From CAYXAA01 sp964462985 (GTDB lineage: Bacteria; Pseudomonadota; Alphaproteobacteria; Rhizobiales; Stappiaceae): a DNA stretch of 64,000 bases. Location of the stretch: contig CAYXAA010000002.1 of assembly GCA_964462985.1 (NCBI GenBank), positions 62,001 to 126,000 of the forward strand, in the 5' to 3' direction. This document shows, piece by piece, positions 61,701-64,000 of this stretch. The notes below the pieces were generated by a model that saw only the letters and a program-made list of their open reading frames with translations, had not been told where the DNA came from and made no database searches. Every line of letters starts with the position of its first letter. Within the stretch, counting starts at the first letter, position 1. The position numbers and the translations under genes are program-made.

Positions 61701-62499
61701 CCCTCGTCGGATCCTGATCCGGGCTGAGTTCAGTCTCCTGGCCATCCGAAATGACGACGACTGTGGTGTCCCCGTCTGCAGTGGTGGTTTCCCGCGTCAC
61801 TACGCCACTCGGAAGTCTGGTCTCCTCCACGACAGTCCCGTCGCCGAGATCGTCCTCGTAACGGGTTGTCGTTATCCGGGTATCTGAGTCGTAATGCTCC
61901 TCGACCTTCCAGCCACGCCCGTCGCGCTGGGGTCCATGGACTTCCTCTCCGCCGTTCTCCGTGACCGCCGTATGATAGGTGCCATGGTGAAAGTCGTAAT
62001 ATTCGGTGACCGTGCGATTGCCCTGCGGATCCGTAATCGTGGTTGTGCGCACATCTCCGTTGTCGCTTACCGGGTCGGTCGTCTCCACCGTGTAGCCGGC
62101 AGCCTCGAGTTCGGCGATCACCTCGTCGCGTGACTTGCCCTGCTCCTCGGCAATGAGATCGATGCTCCTGCCCGCGTCCACAGCCTCCAGAATTGCGTCT
62201 GCGGTTTCCTGCGCTCCCGTCTGATCGGGATGGGCTTGTTCGTTGGCACTTGTCGGCGTGACGAAAAATTGCGGCGCAATGGAATTTTGCGGGCTGTAAT
62301 AAAGCGCCGGCGTGACGTTGCTCTGGTCACCGACGTCAGCTGCGGTCGGCCCGTTATTCGTTGGCGTTATAGCCCGTGGCTGTGTCGAGGAGGCCTCCGC
62401 GGCTGCCTGCTGTCTTTGAACCTCGGCCATCACGGCACGTGCCGCCGCGAACATGTCCAAAGGTGTCTTCAGGATCGGCGTTATCCGGCGCAGCGCCAT
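55768..62499 (-). CDS. Giant multidomain protein with octapeptide repeats, SH3b and LysM domains
   Basis: Protein of 2243 residues; ATG 62499 has GGAGGA seven bases upstream. No Sec signal; the first 90 residues are Ser/Thr/Gln/Pro-rich. In order: two copies of a module starting K/RSI-x2-IAEE (about 100-265 and 270-470); a coiled coil (570-690); two copies of a module with VEPV...GLxALT...DTDGDG...SWL (about 738-811 and 990-1063); a hydrophobic Gly/Ala-rich region (1260-1470) that may be DUF4781-like (low confidence); about 30 octapeptide repeats (1572-1813); two further hydrophobic stretches; a Pro/Glu/Ser/Thr linker (2026-2098); SH3b (2098-2168); LysM (2190-2241). It borders the T3SS and shares the CAAATGGA element, so it may be a secreted substrate or wall-anchored partner. 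Confidence 0.85.
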   Translation of the reverse strand: MALRRITPILKTPLDMFAAARAVMAEVQRQQAAAEASSTQPRAITPTNNGPTAADVGDQSNVTPALYYSPQNSIAPQFFVTPTSANEQAHPDQTGAQETADAILEAVDAGRSIDLIAEEQGKSRDEVIAELEAAGYTVETTDPVSDNGDVRTTTITDPQGNRTVTEYYDFHHGTYHTAVTENGGEEVHGPQRDGRGWKVEEHYDSDTRITTTRYEDDLGDGTVVEETRLPSGVVTRETTTADGDTTVVVISDGQETELSPDQDPTREGTASILEDVIAGKSIATIAEERGLTEDQVIAQLEAAGYEINQDSTTDQSGTSTTTEIVDPETGKVVAGYYFNSSVFIGPVVDESSRPGSETRTVRYVDENGSEVERTTSSNGTVTETVTDTEGRRTETTTVPGANGDSQETVEVTFNGYTLTTEPDGGMVLRDNEDGTEIEIEPGSLDETLARTLLSINPQSSNPAQAAEDEIVMTVIEGMFSGKTYEDLLAEAGELRAATEAAIEEHGLGPEAQPTIETDEDGNVTGINFQGEPPAGLDPTVDWVPMKVEGTWRWVHPEVARAIAAENVVLGEVMTLQAEMERIQAQLDVWALDPAVEEAMEAAGATLDEALGEHGYRWVRPEPEGDLAAAQQRLSDANGRVTNAQDALAAYEESQRLLGEAITKQENMPFYPDGETPVITSADSNYNYQEEYRKGQAAHAEVDALLSQANYQRTLGDSLVTDLALSDLESQFGDGVEGLPEDVEPVEITVGDETVQVAPEVAEAYEDDGLAALTDGGQPVAIQRDTDGDGTLEWLWIDAETATSWLQLKVERDALGRQLEIDGAYADLYQARSDLAAAQLELGDISQRLLAEYNSDNPQLFENSSFQGNEIIDEDGQLWVVNHFEHGETKYQLTWENPNENYRYYSFSEEWQTFQGTQPNADICVAGNRLEILQRAEQSAGETVNRTLEEQLDVRIEDLGSQIDELEAEYNNLLEEHGTGTIEPPGGSFPDGVEPVRIDIGDRSIYVHPDVADGYEANGLEALTASDAPVQVEIDTDGDGEADQMRWVDPSLAYSWLALELAQDMYDTLESTRDIARSAADWLAFQRTQPVAPFNETGRREHLQGLESAYFEERRGDVLANVQQQIGSLYDQGYDETFRPFSDETIIEALHLDTSTEEGRDVLGKVTSEIRDIGGDDAKVRVVPVFYVDPEDGIQQMALFAVRNGDGDVRYVDVAGKVFDSVEDFQDNNSLFSEHGHLIVPTGFQMTPGSDGEIALDVVKARNVTAWDKVVDPLVGIGTAVASFASLTPAAPIAAPLAIAGGTYLGTRAAIRQYNHIQHGGEWGETESLMNMAMIATTALPMASGGLRSIGMARSLNLTKGQAFLAGIGAVRTTGTINAAANSTRLSRLWHYAPHMRQVSGYMRSTEGLNLAALTLDGSAMVIGAPLMYVSAKDLAQNFHQMSGLQIADAITGLATGLAGTGMGAAGFASYARARSQGIPTFRFTDDDGHTISAFAYGEPPTSGDRVYIPPADGSRLRGDDPSVAGKTHILVRDAETGDAAVVPWIRGASSEHTPPPSGAQPPASAPTAREVRGLTLAEIPMLTDSYLTSIKPRHLSQLRPDQIEALTPAQVGKLTYDQIASLRPKQLRALGTEQLQAISPSQLEAIAPGRIAQLKPRQVGDFTPEQIAALTSDQTAKVTVDQWRDMDGAQLQSLSSEQLATLTDKKVSRLSSDQVAAFLPQQLEGLTPRQVGAFKAEHFNALSKEQLRAFTAEQLQAISPATIPGIDRATIRKFAPRQIAALSLAQLRVFTSDQAGGLRPSQKLRLSPEQTSALSIMEPKLTFGYTAALMGTAAFLAMPPHIRAPIAATAYGLRGVSMILRAGYPDKTRPNQPLGRTLRGVEAVTFMPNIASGIADFPNAPFVNGSYQIGNVMYAGKAIEELRTGKSAFPETDKVALPLYVAGSVEYLRGPTGEVIGDVSALPGAAPDLVGGGLFAYGSAHLLYDAWRPSTTKNGNPTLGPRIVLGVTFGGGLLTFSAMAWANVLADDGSTPSPTDDSTPQEPLPAPEETPTGPESEETPGVSEPEDSSTQPQPEDPPAETEPESSPTEPEEPETPAPQLVVISDEGLNLREGPGSESEVITVLRSGALIQETGERRTDKDGHEWAAVTGFGPDGEQHEGWVDASFVNPHAGGAQDANGRFNPQLESEGYAWVIVEPGQSIGSIARSHQKDVADTVVLNMDHIHNPHVIFAGDRIYLPGSAAA
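57060..57785 (-). repeat. Octapeptide-repeat region of the giant protein
   Basis: About 30 tandem 24-base units encode octads of the form L-x-x-x-Q-(L/I/V)-x-(A/x), for example LTPAQVGK, LTYDQIAS, LRPKQLRA, FTPEQIAA, LSSEQLAT and LSPEQTSA. The protein period is regular with no insertions, while DNA copies differ greatly. That points to an old repeat kept by selection on protein structure, probably a solenoid. Confidence 0.85.
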
Positions 62500-63032
62500 C
62501 AGACGTTCCTCCAAACTCGCGGCCCTTCACCGCGTCATCGTCCAACTCCAACTCCAACGCCTCGTCGCTGCGACGCCAGTAGGCTCTCTGCCGTCAGCAG
62601 TGACTGCGTCATCCCGCCGGGCTCCCGCTTGCGACAACCGCCCGCCGGACTGCGACGCTACGTTGCCGGCCTCGCGAAAGCAACGATTGGACCATAATAG
62701 CATGTTTCATTCCATTTGGACCTAAATCTCGCAGAGATCTGGTCCAGATCGCATTCTCCATTCGACCGCCCCTCTTCCTCGCGGCACGCGGCTCGCCGTG
62801 ACTTACACCGCCGCGCGTAAGGCACGGACCTTTCGCCTGGAAAGACGATGGCGAAGATGAGGGGGCGACTAGGGAAGTGAGGAACTTGCGCAATCTGCGG
62901 GGAACGCACACTCAGCTGGCAACACGCTGAAAACGTGTCCTTCCGCGTGGCACGAGCATGGGCCCGCGAGAGTCGGCGCCGGAACCCGTAAGACGATGCG
63001 CAGGCACAGTTCTCGGCGCCTCATGCGCGTGT
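62500..63032. other. Intergenic region with the giant-protein promoter
   Basis: This gap of 533 bases lies upstream of the giant-protein gene. It contains the TCCAAATGGA element listed next, a TATTAT sequence 11 bases after it on the minus strand that could be a -10 box, and a short tccaac triplet repeat near 62541-62558. No convincing gene is present; minus-strand frames at 62609-62911 lack any recognisable product. Confidence 0.45.
62711..62720 (-). promoter_or_regulatory. TCCAAATGGA element upstream of the giant-protein gene
   Basis: Minus-strand copy of the element shared by the T3SS operons, 212 bases before the start codon and followed after 11 bases by TATTAT. The ten bases are identical to copy 2 upstream of the rightward T3SS operon. 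Confidence 0.4.
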
Positions 63033-63401
63033 CTATCGCGACAGCGCCTCGCTCAGATACTCGCGAAGGACAACGGCCTGATTATGGTCGCGGTCCTTCG
63101 CTGAATAGAGCAGAACGACCGGCCCCTTCCGGCACCAGTCGAGACAGCGTCCCACAGCGCTGCGATTTGCGTCGAGTTCTGCGCGATAGCGAGCCTCGAA
63201 TTCGGACCATTTGCCCGGATCATGTCCGAACCATTTGCGCAGTTCGGTGCTCGGCGCAACGTCCTTCACCCATTCGTCGTAGCGCAGGTCCTTCTTGCGG
63301 ATGCCGCGGGGCCAGACCCGGTCGACCAGGAGCCTTGCCTCCGCGTTTCCGTCCCACTTATCGTAGACGCGCGCGATCCGGATCTGGGGCCTCCCACTCA
63401 T
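63033..63401 (-). CDS. DUF488 family protein
   Basis: A 122-residue protein with the family pattern IRIARVYDKWDGNAEARLLV, then DRVWPRGIRKKDLRYDEWVK and the C-terminal GPVVLLYSAKDRDHNQAVVL. The biochemical function of the family is not established. Its ATGA start overlaps the stop of the AhpD-like gene upstream, so both are co-translated; the shared context suggests a stress or detoxification role (inference). Confidence 0.92.
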   Translation of the reverse strand: MSGRPQIRIARVYDKWDGNAEARLLVDRVWPRGIRKKDLRYDEWVKDVAPSTELRKWFGHDPGKWSEFEARYRAELDANRSAVGRCLDWCRKGPVVLLYSAKDRDHNQAVVLREYLSEALSR

Positions 63402-63745
63402 GTGTTCTCCGCGTCATCCATAAGATCCAGCGCCTTGATCGAATGGGCAAACGCTGCGCCGGCGCGCATCTCCGCTGCGACCCAGATGGCTTCCATGATC
63501 TGTTCTGCGGAGGCGCCTTCTCGCCTTGCGGCCTTCACATGCCCCTCTATGCACCAGGGGCATTGGGTCACATGAGCGACCGCAACGGCGATCAACTGCT
63601 TCGTGCGCACGTCAAGCGCACCATTGGCGAACACGGCCTCAGAGAACGCCCTGAAAGCGTCGTTGGTCTCCGGAGCGAGTGCCCTCCTTCGCTCGGCATG
63701 GGCGCGGGTGGGTTTGGGAAAATCGATAGCGGCGGCCACGGTCAT
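63398..63745 (-). CDS. Carboxymuconolactone decarboxylase / AhpD-like protein
   Basis: A 115-residue all-helical protein of the AhpD-like family. The redox motif is CPWC in AVAHVTQCPWCIEGHVKAAR, with the conserved His downstream of the second Cys (EGHV), as in AhpD-type peroxidase partners. It could reduce peroxides together with thiol partners. First gene of a two-gene leftward operon with the DUF488 gene; GGAGG lies just upstream of the ATG. Confidence 0.9.
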   Translation of the reverse strand: MTVAAAIDFPKPTRAHAERRRALAPETNDAFRAFSEAVFANGALDVRTKQLIAVAVAHVTQCPWCIEGHVKAARREGASAEQIMEAIWVAAEMRAGAAFAHSIKALDLMDDAENT

Positions 63746-64000
63746 TGGCAGGAGCCTCCCTCAACAGAGATTGGCGGCAACAACTGCCGACGCCAGGACT
63801 TATGACAGTCTGCCGTTCCAAGATGAACTAGTCCCCTGGCAGCAACTGGAAATACCTATTAATGCTAACCCGTCGACGCAAAACAGGGGGCCTTGCCGGG
63901 CGCCAATCCATGCCGCGCAGGTGCCGGATGCGCATCCCATGAGCGGGACGGAACGAGGCGAGCTCCCACGTCGGTGACCAAAGTGAAAGCTGTGTATCAT

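Noticed and set aside
59986..61887. A 633-codon plus-strand open frame antisense to the giant protein, and a 354-codon one at 57844-58908
   Set aside because: The giant protein on the minus strand has clear modules, repeats and a ribosome site; the antisense frames are His/Arg/Gly-rich shadows of its GC-rich codons without any family motif.
63800..64000. A minus-strand 66-codon ORF at the right end
   Set aside because: Cys/Ser-rich translation without family resemblance; likely chance.

Overview
The window is high-GC DNA from an alphaproteobacterium, most likely a member of the Rhizobiales. The evidence is the codon use, dense operons of ABC, TRAP and tripartite tricarboxylate (TTT) transporters with catabolic genes, a type III secretion gene order that follows the rhizobial rhc order, and small heat-shock genes with ROSE-like leaders. 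No rRNA, tRNA, insertion sequence, integrase or CRISPR array was found.

Layout. 1-4665: end of a sugar or polyol ABC operon (permease, Gfo/Idh oxidoreductase, ATPase) and an FGGY pentulose kinase. 4685-13500: a tartrate locus with two tartrate-dehydrogenase-type enzymes, a TctA-TctB fusion, TctC, two LysR regulators and a D-tartrate dehydratase whose catalytic residues are all present. The tctC leader can form two mutually exclusive hairpins, one of which hides the ribosome binding site. 13855-15531: a membrane alpha/beta-hydrolase. 16117-23799: a stress island with a GT4 glycosyltransferase, a glycogen-debranching-type glucosidase, two Hsp20 proteins, an NDUFS4-like fusion protein, an RNA polymerase omega-like protein, an SPW membrane protein and ChrA. 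23853-29990: a complete sugar ABC transporter with a Cys/Met-type PLP enzyme and a FadR-type regulator. 30464-36668: a TRAP transporter, an IclR regulator, a cupin, an SDR dehydrogenase and a DUF1445 hydro-lyase; a near-identical 31-bp element lies in both divergent promoter regions.

37275-62499 is a non-flagellar type III secretion system (T3SS). A leftward operon encodes SctC1 (N-terminal secretin part), a small protein, SctI, J, K, L, N, O, Q, R, S and T. A rightward operon encodes a small candidate needle or early substrate, SctD, an unknown protein, a TPR protein, SctV and a secretin. Between them sit an L,D-transpeptidase and an RpiR regulator. The secretin is CpaC-like (Tad pilus type) and is followed by a CpaD-like lipoprotein and a TadD-like TPR lipoprotein, so the outer-membrane module looks borrowed from a Tad pilus. 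SctU is displaced to the far end and has ASRN where the NPTH self-cleavage motif should be. I find no SctP ruler and no translocon genes. Next to it is a 2243-residue protein without a Sec signal, carrying duplicated modules, DTDGDG loops, about 30 octapeptide repeats, an SH3b domain and a LysM domain. A CAAATGGA element lies upstream of all three T3SS-linked transcription units in the direction of transcription. This combination is the best candidate for an undescribed system.

63033-63745: a DUF488 protein and an AhpD-like protein. All calls come from reading the sequence; no database search was run.
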